Shown piece by piece: positions 1-11,890 of a stretch of DNA of 40,074 nucleotides. Every line of letters starts with the position of its first letter. Position 1 is the first letter of the stretch. A program made the translations under genes and the position numbers. The notes beneath the pieces are model-generated. The model saw nothing but the letters and a program-made list of their open reading frames with translations. It did no database searches and was not told the DNA's origin. The stretch is taken from assembly GCF_001039355.2 (NCBI RefSeq), contig NW_019775459.1, positions 2,375 through 42,448 of the forward strand. The letters are read 5' to 3'. Source of the DNA: Lingula anatina. Taxonomy: Eukaryota; Brachiopoda; Lingulata; Lingulida; Lingulidae.

Positions 1-13
1 CCCCCCCCCCCCC
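1..13. repeat. poly-C run at the left edge
   Basis: The first 13 bases are all C. With the 31-base G run at the other edge, this suggests that the contig breaks at homopolymers that were hard to sequence, not at natural boundaries. Confidence 0.9.
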
Positions 14-2905
14 ATATCCACCACTGCTTGACGTATGCTGCATGTAAAAGGGACGCGATGTTAAAAGTTCATGATAAAGGTTAAGATTGAAGATTGCGTA
101 ACAATAAAACAAGAATAATATTCGTTGATATATCCATTGTCCCTTTTAAGTCCTTTTTTTAAAGTGTTCGATATTTTCATGAACTTCTGCTCGACAATCC
201 GTCTTTGTCTTGAGTCGCGTATGTGTCCTTTTAAAATGGTGACTGTTAAAATGGATACCAGCTTCAAGTTTCGAACAGGATGTAAGACAGATTTTTCTAT
301 CGTTTTCGTTTCTTCTTCTTCTTTTATTACTGTGCATAGTAATCAATTAATTACTTATGTACCTTTTATTACAGATACAAGCAAGGCATGCAAGAAGTCT
401 CTGGCAGTGAATCGCGAACTGCTGCTGTTGCCACTCCGTCATAAAGTAGATATTGCAAACATACATTGACACATGAATTAATAAGATATCAGACAACTTT
501 CATGGAAAATAAACTGAACTTTAATTAAATCTGGGGATTATTTTGTCTATTATCATTTCGAATATACGCTAAATCTCTGCACGTTCATCTTCATCACCAT
601 CATACTACAGTCGCAAGTTCAAACAGTGCTTAAAAAAAAATACAAACCCGTGATTTTGAAGCCAATATGACTATAACGCGTTACAATTAATTTTTTAATG
701 ATATTGGTACCTTGTCAAGACATGGCAGGAGTACGTGGAAACGACATACACCCTCACCTACACATACACTAAACTCACACGCACACATACATGCACACAC
801 ACATACACACGCATACACACACACGCACACAAAGACCGGCACGAGTCGCACGAAGGCGGCTGGAGGGGGTGGGGGAGGGTAGCCAAATCCAATGCTTGAA
901 GATGTATGTCGGTTCACTGTTTTTCCTAGCTTAATCATCATTAAAGAAAATGAACCAGGTCAAATTTATAATAAAGTAAGGATTGTGCAGACCAGCATTA
1001 TCAACAACTGTGGACTTGGTTACAAAACTTCTCTTCCTAGTTGCCAACGCTCTCAATCCAGGTCTATCATTTAAAATAAAATATAACATGTATCCATATA
1101 AATCCATAGACTTTGGTCAAATAATCAAGCTGATACTGATCTTGAACACAAAAAATAATGCTATAGTATGAATTCGCTCCCCCCCCCCACCGCCCCCTTC
1201 TACCATACAAACTCAGCGTGTAGAGTGCGAAAGCCATTTGAACGCTCGCAGATAGGATATTCCATGGAGGGTTCTGAGGGGAGATAGGTTTTCTCCATTT
1301 GCTTTTTTTATTATGCCTATTTTGAGTAGAAATATCAGTATCTTTCATTGCAGTCAGTCAATATGAATTCAAATAGGGCAATTTTCTTTCCTTTATCACG
1401 CTATTCGCCAAATGTAATTAAATACAACATTTTCCTAGAAAACCTTTACCCCCTCTTGTGAATTCAACGTACCGTCTGCAGAGCACCTGCGTCGGCCACC
1501 ACGCTGGTTGCTCCGCGCTTCCCGGGACCTGAACAGTTAACGCGGTCAGCAAAATTTTAGGGAGAGTCAGATGAAATATAGAGGGACCGTGGCATCTATA
1601 AAGTCCTATGTGGTAAAGCTGGAGATGTGGGCTAGTTTTACTCCCTTCTTTAAAACTTTGCAATATAATCTACCTTTCAGTAACCCCATGCAACCAAAAC
1701 ATTTAGCTGGCACCTTGATACATTTCCCCCTACTGTCTCCCCCCTCTAAAACGGTCCACACTCAAAAATCAATAATCGTATGGCAATTTTATACAGGCAA
1801 TTGACCTACTTTTATACCCAAGCAGCTAACATTGAGTTTAATGGCTGTAGAGTGATTACACGTCTGTGATATAAAAGTTATTTCTAATTACATAATTTAA
1901 AAACAGTTTGTGTGGATTAAAAGTGTACCAATTTGTGAGCAAAAGAGGACTTTACTTTTTGAAAATAGTGAAAAACTTGGAGACGAGCCAAAATCAGAAA
2001 AATTGCATTTTTTCTCTTATATGCAAATTAAGTCCCCTAAAGTAATATAAGACTGGACCGGAAGTGATGTTCATATCAGAGATCTGTGTTAGTGATGAAC
2101 TTGATGGCCTTGATGATCTTAATGGTGATTTAAAAAATTTTATTGAAGTTTTCACTGAAAATTTTAGTTGTCATCTGGTGATAAAGAAATTTTCTGCGCT
2201 AACACAATCATTCCAAGAGTGAAGAATACAGAATATAGTAAACGCACCTCACACATGCGCTGCAGACGACACGGCTTTGGCTGAAACTCGCATGCCCAGG
2301 TTTATAAGTACGGTATATTCACATAAAAATCCGCGAGTGTAAGGTGTTCTAAAATTTTGACTACATTTTTATTTATTTGTGTTCGACAAGGGTGAATTTT
2401 ATTGGGATATTCTCTATCTTCTTTTTGTAAGCGAATATTAAGCATAACAGTCAAAATATTAAGAAGTAAAAAGATTTTCAGAGTTCAAAATCTTGTGGAC
2501 CACTGCAGTTCCTCGTCGTGGTGGTTCACAGGTTAAACTTTAAGACAACTTGTAATTGTATAAAATTGACAGTCATCCAACTACTCGTCTCTTAATAATG
2601 TTCGTGACACACAAGTAAATCACGCTCAAACTTAATACCGCCTTGACATGACTTGTATAATATTTTTCCTCTGACAATTAGATTTGTGGATTGTGTCAAA
2701 ATGCGTTTCTAAGTCTTTTCTAATTGTTAAAATGCGGAAACTAGGCCTGTTTGTTGTAAATAAACTCAAGTTTGATCTAGCAACAAGTCGAGTTGGAAGC
2801 ATTTGTTATTCTGCTTATTTTGAAAATCAGAGGAAAAGCAACATCTTTCATCGCATTCACTGACAATACATATTTCCTTAGTCTTCTGTGAATGTAATAT
2901 GCGGC
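14..2905. other. AT-rich non-coding stretch
   Basis: No convincing gene here. Open frames are short, overlap on both strands and lack recognisable domains or a consistent splice structure. The stretch holds a CA-rich microsatellite near 747-831 and a short C run near 1180. 1440-1620 is a little GC-richer but I see no coding signal in it. Confidence 0.6.
747..831. repeat. imperfect CA microsatellite
   Basis: CACA-type dinucleotides interrupted by G and T. The cysteine-rich open frame on the opposite strand is simply translated repeat. Confidence 0.8.
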
Positions 2906-3131
2906 TTAAGCCCCCTTTACACTGGACGGCGTACTTTCTGCTTCCCGCAGTACTGTCCCGTTTGAGAGGGAAAAAAATACTAAAAATATATTCTGATAAC
3001 TGGCCGATCATAGTACAATCTTACTGCCACCGAAGCGATGCTTGTGCCTCCTTTCTACGACCACAGCGATGCCAGTTTCATGGTCGCACAAAGGACCCAA
3101 AAGGACGCCATCCAGTGTAAAGGGGATTTAA
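2906..3131. mobile_element. MITE with TTAA flanks
   Basis: Flanked by TTAA at 2906-2909 and at 3128-3131. Inside these lie inverted termini sharing CCCCTTTACACTGGA followed by a similar GGCG stretch. It is about 220 bp with no coding capacity. TTAA duplications are typical of piggyBac-type elements, but a Harbinger-type TTA/TAA duplication would look similar, so the superfamily is open. Confidence 0.6.
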
Positions 3132-3862
3132 CAGACGCATTCCTGACGCACTGCGTTGTGTGGAGGTTGTCACCAGCTGCAGTGTGCCGTAGGAATTGAT
3201 TTGCATTTAATGGTAAAATATGTCAAGAATACTACATTTTTCATATTTTTCAAAATTGAAAAAAAAATCAGTTGGCAAGATTTAGGTAAAATTTTTGCCA
3301 GTGTGAAGAAGTAAAATAGCATGGGAGTGACAAAAAGTACCCAATATCTGTCAAAAGTCAGAATTGTATAAGGCTTTCACTTTTACGACATTGATTTCTG
3401 TTTATATTTGAATACGAATAAGTTTTAATTATTTTCGTGTAAAGCTCTCTTTTGGATGAACGAAAGAAAAAGCCTTCAAACTGTCTTGTTTGACGTAAAA
3501 GTTTCATGTCGATAGCTGAATGTAAATAAACGTTATTTTAGTTCTAAGTCACCGCTATAATCATATCCCTTGGAATAAGACCGTGACTGTCAGTAAGACA
3601 GGTTGCGCTTGAGTGTCTTCTGTAGTCGTCCCATTCCCGTGAGCTGTCGCCACGGGGAAGTGATCGTCCATCTCTTTCATTGCTGTAAAATATGCCACAT
3701 TCACTGATATTACGGATATGCTAAGGAGACTAAACAAAACTGAAAGATATTACGCTGAAAAAGTTGAAACCTATTAACGATATTCTGATTGTTCTTATTT
3801 AATAAAACTGAATTTTAAATTAAAGTACATTGTACAAAGTATGACAACGGATGGTGCGCGTG
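3132..3862. other. non-coding stretch
   Basis: AT-rich with homopolymer patches. I see no gene, RNA or repeat that I can name. Confidence 0.5.
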
Positions 3863-4028
3863 CAGGCCCGTAGCCAGGGGGGTTCGGGGGGTTCGAAAGA
3901 ACCGCCCCTTTTGCTGGGAAAAGGTGCACTCTGGGTAAAATTTGATCTAGGTACATAAAGTTTTTATGGGAAAAGGTCCACTTTTTCAAAAGAAGAACCC
4001 CCTTTTGAAATTGATGGCTACGGGCCTG
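3863..4028. mobile_element. short MITE with CAGGCCCGTAGCC termini
   Basis: A 166-bp non-coding element. It begins CAGGCCCGTAGCCAG at 3863 and ends with the inverse, GGCTACGGGCCTG, at 4028. Two internal stretches of the type AAAAGGTSCACT are similar to each other. A truncated right end of the same family lies at 10112-10147. I see no clear long target duplication, so I do not assign a superfamily. Confidence 0.65.
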
Positions 4029-4789
4029 GTGTGTAATTAACTTTTTGCTTTTTACATTGTAGTACATGGCGTGATTTGAGCAATTTTTATGTAGTTTGAT
4101 ATTGAGACACGATTTCTACCTAAAACGCCTAATTATATCCTGAGATAATCTGACAACATCTAAAACGCAAAATATCATTTATCCACGTTTAACCAACCTA
4201 CACACGAACAAAACGGCCAAAACCAAACGGTTTTGAACAAGAAGGGTGGGGGTTAGTGCCTCTACAATGCTAAGAAAAGAGAAATCTACAGTAAAGGACA
4301 TTGGTTGTAATATCAGGAAGTTAGTTTAGAGTGAGGAAAAACGAAGTAATACTTAGAAAATGAAAACAAGGATACGCAATAAACATAGTAAAATTAAAAA
4401 AAAATGTAAAAAAAAAGGCGAGAAGAAATGCAAAAAGAAAGAAAAAACAAATAGAACAATAAACCATAACACAGTTAGAATTAGTTATAATTATAGCAGT
4501 TATAACTTACCGCTGTCCGAAAATGCCTCCCACAGTCTGGAAAATAAAATAGCGTCATGATTCTGGGTGCAGAGAGAAATAAAAACGGTCATAGTGACCT
4601 GAAGGGCACTGATACAACCTTGAGGCCAACCTTGAAGCCAGCTATACCCCCAAAGTTTTGTCATTTTCATACATTTCTGTATTACTGAAGTATCTATACA
4701 TGTGAAGTTCATACAAAGAACACCTTGATTTGTACTTCGTGGTAAATGAGGAATTTGTATTTCATCCGAAAAACTCACCTGATAAATCA
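4029..4789. other. non-coding stretch downstream of the two-exon small gene
   Basis: Contains an A-rich low-complexity patch (4385-4455). On the minus strand there is a possible donor (CAG/GTGAGT) near 4779 just after the stop codon of the small gene, and a possible exon edge near 4510-4536 (TTTTCCAG acceptor, then a GTAAGT donor). These could be 3' untranslated exons. Evidence is weak. Confidence 0.3.
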
Positions 4790-5474
4790 TTAGGCAAAAT
4801 CCAGAAATGTCGACTCTGCCTTAACGGTGATGCTGCTGGCGAGGATGCTCACTTTGAGGGTTGCTCTCACACGGGACTGCTGGGTGTCTGCCGCTGAAAT
4901 GGCAAATGTGTGGTTAGTAAACAAATAAAGAAATGCATCAATAAATAGATTAAATCAATAATTCGATTGTGATATAGAAGATTATGGAACAAATCAGCTG
5001 AAACCATGAGCAGTCGACAAGAACTGCGTTGAGTAATATCTTGTATACTTTTAAATGGACAGTTTAGTTTGTTACCCTCTGATATCAGGGGCTTCTAAAT
5101 AAGCACACAAAATTTAAGTTTAGGCAATGATTTTGAAACAGACTATCAGCGGACCCTGTGGTCAGGGGGTAATTATTGATTAAAAAATTAGAGGGATTCA
5201 CGGAATAGACAAATCCCCCACGTTTCTCCTAGGAGCGTTCAAACAGGGTTAAACATCGCAACCTTGTACGCTATTCTAGACCTACAACAACGAATACATT
5301 GCTATACTGATATCCGTTTATACAACAAGGATTGGGTATTTACTTACCTGTCCACATACAACAGGATTGCCGCAGAAGTGCGCATGAGAATTCAGGGGCG
5401 AGGTTGTTGGTGACCGCGTACGCCACTAACTCAACCAACTTCACAGTCTCACCACAGCGGTGTGCGGAACCCAT
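4790..5474 (-). CDS. possible two-exon small protein, unknown function
   Basis: Two minus-strand exons join in phase: 5474-5348 (ATG, 42 codons plus one base, donor CAG/GTAAGT) and 4893-4790 (acceptor TTTCAG, two bases plus 33 codons and TAA). The 454-bp intron splits a GCG alanine codon. The predicted product is 76 residues, with four cysteines in the first exon, including a Cys-Cys pair near the splice point, and a Ser/Thr-rich C-terminus. I see no signal peptide and recognise no family. Canonical splice sites and a kept frame support it; the short length and lack of homology argue for caution. No AG acceptor lies just before the ATG, so this may be the first coding exon, though an upstream part cannot be excluded. 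Confidence 0.35.
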
Positions 5475-5561
5475 GTCACACCAACGAAGGGAAACAATGT
5501 AATTTAAAATTTGGCAGAATTTAATAAAATATATAAAATAAATTTGATAAAACATATTTTA

Positions 5562-5650
5562 GGAAACAAGCAAACAAACAAATAAACAGAAAATAAATAA
5601 ATAAAAAACTAACTAACCGATTAACTAAATAAATATATAAATCGTGTATG

Positions 5651-5681
<31 letters not shown>

Positions 5682-5692
5682 GAAAGAAAGAA
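5562..5692. repeat. AAAT / AAAC microsatellite
   Basis: Runs of AAAC-type then AAAT-type tetranucleotides, with at least seven uninterrupted AAAT units near 5654-5682. No coding meaning. Confidence 0.8.
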
Positions 5693-5961
5693 TGAAAAAA
5701 GAAAAGAAATAGATGAAAAGAAAAATGCTGCAAATGGGGTGGAAATTATTTCCTACCTGAAGTTTCACAAAAGTCAATCATTATAAACAGAATGTGACTA
5801 AAAGATGATGAACACATTGCATCTTTACTTTAATCACTAAATTAGCTGACACCGGATTAGTTCTTTTTTCCTTATCTCAGTTATATCAATACGTGCTGGG
5901 AAAGCGCGCTCTTTACGGCGCATTTCATTGCTCGACAGCTATACTTGATCACCAGTATGAT

Positions 5962-6250
5962 GATTGACGTTTGTTTATATAACTGCCAATCAAGCTATCC
6001 ACTTTTAATGGCTTTGATTGGCACCTCTCAATCACAGGAAGTAAAAGCTCCTTTGCAGGATGATTGTGATTGACGTTTGTTTTATTAACCGTCAATCAAG
6101 CTGTCAAATTTGACAGCTTTGATTGACACTTATCAATCACAGGAGATAAAGTTCTTTGGCGGTATGGATGTGATTGACGTATGTTTACTTTACCGACAAT
6201 CAAACGGTCAAACTTGACAGCTTTGATTGATATCTATTAATCACGAGATG
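5962..6250. repeat. three tandem foldback units of about 105 bp
   Basis: GATTGACGTTTG or a near match recurs at 5962, 6068 and 6172. Each unit contains an inverted pair built from CAATCAAGCTGTC and GACAGCTTTGATTG around a short AT spacer, so each can fold into a hairpin. The units end in a shared TCAATCACAGGAG-like stretch. They resemble nested or amplified foldback elements. Confidence 0.7.
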
Positions 6251-6527
6251 TTAGAGTTCTTTTATTCTACAAAGAAATTGTAGGAGCCGTCCGCACCGGA
6301 CAGATTCCCCCGGAACTGCAATTTTTAAAGGAAGGTTTCTACAAAGGAAAGAAAAGCAGGCAAATCGCATTATATGCTCTTAGCTCCTCGAGGGAACAAA
6401 AGAAAAATATATGTAATTTATACATAAGCCAGTATATACCAAAAATAGAAAAGAATGAAAACAGTCACAACTATAATGGCCAACCAAACAGATGAATAAA
6501 GGAACAAAGAAATATACCCAAAGAATT

Positions 6528-6532
<5 letters not shown>

Positions 6533-6566
<34 letters not shown>
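6533..6566. repeat. CA microsatellite
   Basis: An uninterrupted CA run followed by an A-rich stretch that contains the single N at 6586. Confidence 0.9.
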
Positions 6567-6570
<4 letters not shown>

Positions 6571-6688
6571 AAATAGAAATAAAATNAAAAAAAAAAGAAA
6601 AAACGCGGGGCTTTTTTTTGATATTCTCAAACTTACTGGAGTAATTCATATTATAATAAATACAGTCTATGTTCGAATTACAACTCTA

Positions 6689-6730
6689 TTAGGTCTTTTT
6701 TTTTAACCTTAAATTACTCCGCTTTTTCAC
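6689..6730. repeat. left arm of a widely spaced inverted repeat
   Basis: About 40 bases match the reverse complement of 10072-10111, apart from small differences in the T run. The 3.3 kb between the arms has no gene I can identify. Confidence 0.7.
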
Positions 6731-7594
6731 TTTCTGTTATACATTATAATGTAAGACTTGTTAACGGAAAATGATAAATGGAGAACCCCGTGACTTATCA
6801 TCCTGAAATTTACGGAATCACCGTTTAGCATGAGTATTAGAATGCAACCCAAAGGCAAATGTCAGCTTTATCGGACCATTTTTGGTGAAAGTTATACCAC
6901 GTCCCCCTTTCATGCGAATGGAATGTGTCGTCTCTCCTGACGCACTGCGTTCCGTTGATGTTATAGCAACAGCTTGCTTGAGTCCGTCTTAACACTTTCT
7001 TGGAAAAAAAATTGTAATCAGATATACGTGAATAGTCTGGCGTTAAAGAGTCTAGATATGATTTGAGTCGCTACGAGAAAAAAATGAGAAAGCTTGATAA
7101 AATTATTGAGCAAATAGGCCCATGATCATTAATATAAAGTGTGTTATTATAAATACATGTAGGTAAAAATTTACAAATAATTAGCGACGTGAATCCCCAG
7201 AGGAAAAAAAATGTATCGTATGCGCCTCAAGTACGGTGACCACTGTTACAAGGTACTCTTTTTTCATATTAATGAAATTCATGACATTTGGGCACTTTTG
7301 AAATAAGTGCATTCAGTACAAAAAGTTTCCAGTATTAAAAAAAAAAATTATGACACTCCGGAGAAATTATAAGAAAATTGATTATATCAGCGCCGTCTAT
7401 CAATAATTGCTGTCTTCACTAGCACAATATGATGAAATTCATGGACACCATCACAATCATGTTGAGATAGACTCTGAGGTCAAATACTGTAGCATTAACA
7501 CTGTTGTAACTCTACTTCCCTGACCATTACATACCTGTCAACATTGACAATTGCCAGAGAGGAAGATTCCCGCGCACGACCTTCGCCCCCACCC

Positions 7595-7595
<1 letters not shown>

Positions 7596-7634
<39 letters not shown>
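7596..7634. repeat. CA microsatellite
   Basis: An uninterrupted CA run of about 19 units. Confidence 0.9.
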
Positions 7635-7635
<1 letters not shown>

Positions 7636-9840
7636 TTTTTATGCTTTGGAAAGAAATGCCTCGGTTATAAATGTGTTGTTAGCAGTTTGCTATAAAAAAA
7701 TACTTTGACTATACAAAATGTTATAGAAAAATTAAATCGGCAATTAAGAAATTTATTAAATTCCATTTGGAGTCATTCGATGTTTTAAGAATTTCATCAG
7801 CTGTTTTACAACTCGGTCATACTAACAGCCTGTTTTAACCAATAATTAAAACAAGTCAATTTTTGCGCTCTGATATTTCAGTCTCCGTTGTGTGGTTTAT
7901 TGCACACCTCACGTAGAGGTGACACTCATGTCGTTAGCCTAGCTTTTTATGTTACTGGAACATTTTTTAAATATTGTTGAGATTTTTTAGTGAAGTACCA
8001 AATATCTCAATTCGTAAATAATTAATTTTTTTAATTAAAAAAAATGAAGTTGTCATTCTATCCTTCAAACCGCAATCTGTAGGCCTACTACTCTTTTATT
8101 TAGCCACTATGGGGACAGTTCGGCAAAGCACGAAATCGCATTCTTTAGCACTTCTCTTTTATGTTTTCTCATGTATATTCTGGTTAGTCGCGCAAATAGA
8201 CCTTAGTGCATAAATGAAAATGTGCAATATTTTGTGCAAGTCGGCAAACATACTTGATGTGAAAATTATTCGCTGACAGTTTGTGTAGTTCAGAAGTAGT
8301 TAACTTTGACTCCACATAAATTCTGTCGGTACTTTATGTTTCATTTGCAACTTATTTTAAGTTAAGTTGCTTTCGTAGTGTTGACGCTTTGCCAGTAAAT
8401 TTCCAGTGCTGCGTTTTTAGTAATGGCGCTCTTTCTAAATAGACGCCATCTTTAAAGTACCTCTTTGAGAATTACTGTAGTAGAAACATACCGTAGTTAT
8501 GTGAGTAAAAAAGATAAATCTGCACGTTTTTTTAGAGACAAAAGTTGTAAAAGTTTGTATAACCTGGTGTGTTAAAGTTAAAGGACACTGGTAAACACCC
8601 GAACGCACTCAAAACTCAATTTCCCCGACTCTCCCGAACCTTTTATCCCTCATGATACCCTCCCCCCATCATTTTTGTGCCGTTTTATTTCAACATATTT
8701 TCCCTTTAATCCAACTTTCTCTACTGAATGGTTCGTCGACATCTAATTTAAACTAAAATAGCATATTGTAATTTTCAATGACTTATTAGTTCATTTCTTT
8801 ATAAACATTTCATCCCCCTCTCCGTTATATCTTCACTAACACAATTGGCTGATATTTGTGGAGTCCGTCACAATCATGGTTGAGACAGCATCAAAATCAA
8901 CACACCGCAACCTCTGGCTACCCTCTACCAGGGTCATAGATTGATTTTTCACTAGATATTAGAAGATACGTCTCTGGTTAAATAGATGACTAATCTCTGT
9001 ACTGTAAAAGCAAAAAATGTCCACAGCATAATGACTTCGGCCCTGGTAGAGGGCAGTCATTGGAACATTTCCCAACTAAGATTGCTCATTTGAAATGTCT
9101 TCAAACAGACAGAGAATATATTTTGGGTTAGCAAAAAAGATTAAGAGGTTAAAAACACGTACGAGAGAGGGGGGGGGAGAAAAGTTAAAATAGGTTTAGT
9201 CGAGACATTAATAATATCGAAAACCAAATTAATTCAAATACAAGCAGGAACATTTTGATTTTAAATATTAAATCACACGCAAGTTTTTAGATCTTAAGTC
9301 GGAAATCGCCATTGGAAAGATTATCATTATCAGCGTTCTTATCATTATCAGCCAAGGCTACATTTTTCACAGACGCCGCACGATGATATTGAAATCAATT
9401 TTCCGTATTTTTGTACTGTAAGTGTCTATGGTCTAGCATGCTTACGTTCGGTACTGGCGCCGTAGGCTACCATTTCTCCCACATGACCTTGAAGTAAAGT
9501 AACGGATGCCCCACGAGTAGGGGCATATGGGCAATACACCGTACGGACATCGTATACGACAAATGAAACCTAGGATTGAATATTTGGTAAATTTTGAATA
9601 TATATGGTCTGGAATTATGTGAAATGTTTGCAGGCGCACCTGAGAGAAATTTCAGTCTCATATTTTTGTTATTAACAAAAACTTTTTGGGCGCGCGTGTT
9701 TCTGTGTGTGTGTGTGTGTGTGGGGGGGGGGGGGTCCTTCATAAGGGTAATGAAACGAGATTGGTTTCCTAGATTTAATTGTATTGTCATCACAGCCACA
9801 TGCAGCATTACTTATATACAACCTGTGCCAGTAATATATT

Positions 9841-9957
9841 GCCTTATATACTACTACTCTTATACTAGTACTACTCTCACCACTACTACTTCATCTTGTA
9901 GGCCTACTACTACTACATGCACTGCTACTACTACTACTTACACTGCCACAGGTATGC
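9841..9957. repeat. ACT/CTA trinucleotide-rich tract
   Basis: Clusters of CTA/ACT units with interruptions. The threonine-rich open frame across it is a translation of the repeat. Confidence 0.75.
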
Positions 9958-10071
9958 TGAGGTGAGTTTCCAGATGTCTCTTAGATGCTGTTGTGGACAA
10001 CCTGAAAATATTTGTTCCCCCTGAGTTAGTGCAACTGTTGTAACGAATTGATTGTTTTGTATGTCTTATTT

Positions 10072-10111
10072 GTGAAAAAGCGGAGTAATTTAAGGTAAAA
10101 AAAAGACCTAA
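10072..10111. repeat. right arm of a widely spaced inverted repeat
   Basis: The partner of 6689-6730. It directly abuts the MITE fragment that follows. Confidence 0.7.
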
Positions 10112-10147
10112 AAGAACCCCCCTTTTGAAATTGCTGGCTACGGGACT
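10112..10147. mobile_element. truncated right end of the CAGGCCCGTAGCC MITE family
   Basis: Matches 3993-4028 over about 36 bases, ending GGCTACGGGACTG. The left part of the element is missing. Confidence 0.6.
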
Positions 10148-10158
10148 GACGTGACTTG

Positions 10159-10209
10159 CCAGTTAACGAACTTTTGTGTCTGTGGCAGTTCCGAAAGTTT
10201 GTTAACTGG
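10159..10209. repeat. hairpin with 16-bp arms
   Basis: CCAGTTAACGAACTTT (10159-10174) pairs with AAAGTTTGTTAACTGG (10194-10209), with one mismatch and a 19-base loop. It is probably a remnant of a foldback element. Confidence 0.65.
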
Positions 10210-10708
10210 GATGGCAGGTGAGAGTTATCGTTTGGGTCTGGATTGAGGTCGTCTTCTGAAGAGAGGTAGGCCTACTTTTTACTGGGCCGGTCCGTTTTTA
10301 GAGACAATTCAATGGCTTTGAATGTACGTTAGAGAGTCACCTAAACTGTGAATAATATTTATCAGCGCAATTTTAAGTTTTGTTTCCGTGTCTGTTTCAG
10401 ATAACGATTAGTTCACGATCCCAGCGACAGATAACCGCAGCTCTGGGATCATGTCAGTAGTATAAGTAAGTCGTTTTCGACCTGCATTTTTAGGAGGAGG
10501 TATATACTTTTAATGTAATTTTTTTTAGTGAACCTTGAACCTTTTGAGGAGGAGTGTACTTTCAATGTAATTTCTTAGTGACCCCTGAAGCAGAAATGAG
10601 GCAAGCGAATTTTAATAACAATCATTTTAGTGTAAATGAGGGACGAGCAAATTTCAATGACGATTCAATAAAACCTAGTATGAGTTTTTTTTTTTTTTAA
10701 AGAATAAA

Positions 10709-10800
10709 TATAATTGTATAGCGAGCAAAGAACCGTAAAGGAGGAGGTTTTTCTAATGTAATTGTATAGCGAGCAAAGAAGCGTAAAGGTGGGGTTTGTA
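10709..10800 (+). repeat. two tandem copies of a 48-bp unit
   Basis: The stretch TAATTGTATAGCGAGCAAAG starts at 10709 and again 48 bases later, each followed by a GTAAAGG-like stretch. It is a minor local duplication. Confidence 0.6.
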
Positions 10801-11000
10801 TGTTTATTTTTAGCTATATTTAATTTCAGGAGATATTGGAAAAAAGTTTTTGATTATTTATTTATTGAAAGGGCAATTTGGAACCCTTTTTTTCTAGAAA
10901 TGCGCAGAAGAATGCGTTTGGTGCGCCCTCACCCGTCTCGTGTTTGTGAATGTGTTAAGGCTTGCATGAGCTAGAAACCTCTTGAAAATACAATGCATCT

Positions 11001-11890
11001 AAGCGGTCTGGGCCAACCATGCAGAAAATTGATTTTGTCATTTCTGACGTCTCCTAGCTGACCCGTGATATGCTTACAAAGGAAAGTTCTAGAATATTTT
11101 TGGGAATCATTGCAATAATTAAGACACAGAGGGAGTTTTAGAATATACTGGAACTTTGAAAAGTTTTTTTAATATAAAAATCATAGACACCTAGGTATCT
11201 GCACCTCGCATACTGGCAATATATCAAAAGTATTTATTGTATGCGCAGTGAACCTGCACCAGCCATGCGGTAAATTGATTTTGCTATCACTGATGTCTCT
11301 GAGCTGACCCGTGTTATGTCCACAAAGAAAAGCTCTAGAATATGTTGGGAAACATTGCAATAAGACACACAGAGAGAGTTTTAAATGTACTGGAACTGTG
11401 AAAAGTTTTTTTAATATAAAAATCATAGACGCCTAGATATCTGCACTTTACATACCGGTAATATATGAATATCATTGTACGTATGCGCAGTGCACCCAAG
11501 CGGTCTGCGCCGGCCATGCAGTAAATTGATTTTGTTATTACTGATGTCTCTGAGCTGACCTGTGATACGTTCGCAAAGAAAAGTTCTGTAATATTTTGGG
11601 AAACATTGCATTAAGACACAGAAGGAGTTTTAGAATATACTGGAACTGTGAAAAGTTTTTTAATATAAAAATCATAGAAGCCTAGATATCTGCACTTTAC
11701 AAACCGGTAATATATGAATATTATTGTACGTATGCGCAGTGCATCCAAGCGGTCTGCGCCATGCCAGCCATGCAATTAATTGATTTCATATGCTAGTACT
11801 GGCGTCATATGAATAGTATTTGTTATACTATACACGTCCATTAGACCTAAGCGGTCTGTGCTAGCCATGCAATAAATTGATATCATATAC
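11001..11890 (+). repeat. array of about 250-bp units in REP-A copy 1
   Basis: Equivalent points (the GCCAT or ACCAT before GC) fall near 11016, 11262, 11513 and 11767, giving spacings of about 246 to 254, with a short last unit near 11868. The units also share a CAAAGAAAAG..TCTAGAATAT stretch and a purine-rich AGACACAGAG stretch. Confidence 0.75.

Larger units (their letters stand above)
6251..10880. other. long non-coding stretch
   Basis: No gene could be supported. The stretch holds two CA microsatellites, a single N at 6586, an inverted 40-bp repeat pair (6689-6730 and 10072-10111), diverged repeat copies near 7413-7470 and 8830-8887, an ACT/CTA trinucleotide tract, a MITE end and a strong hairpin. 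Open frames within it are short and AT-driven. Confidence 0.55.

Noticed and set aside
687-941. Cysteine/valine-rich frame
   Set aside because: A translation of the CA microsatellite.
5962-6250. CRISPR-like array
   Set aside because: The genome is eukaryotic; units are tandem without unique spacers.
9594-9965. Threonine-rich frame
   Set aside because: A translation of a GT microsatellite, a G run and ACT trinucleotides.
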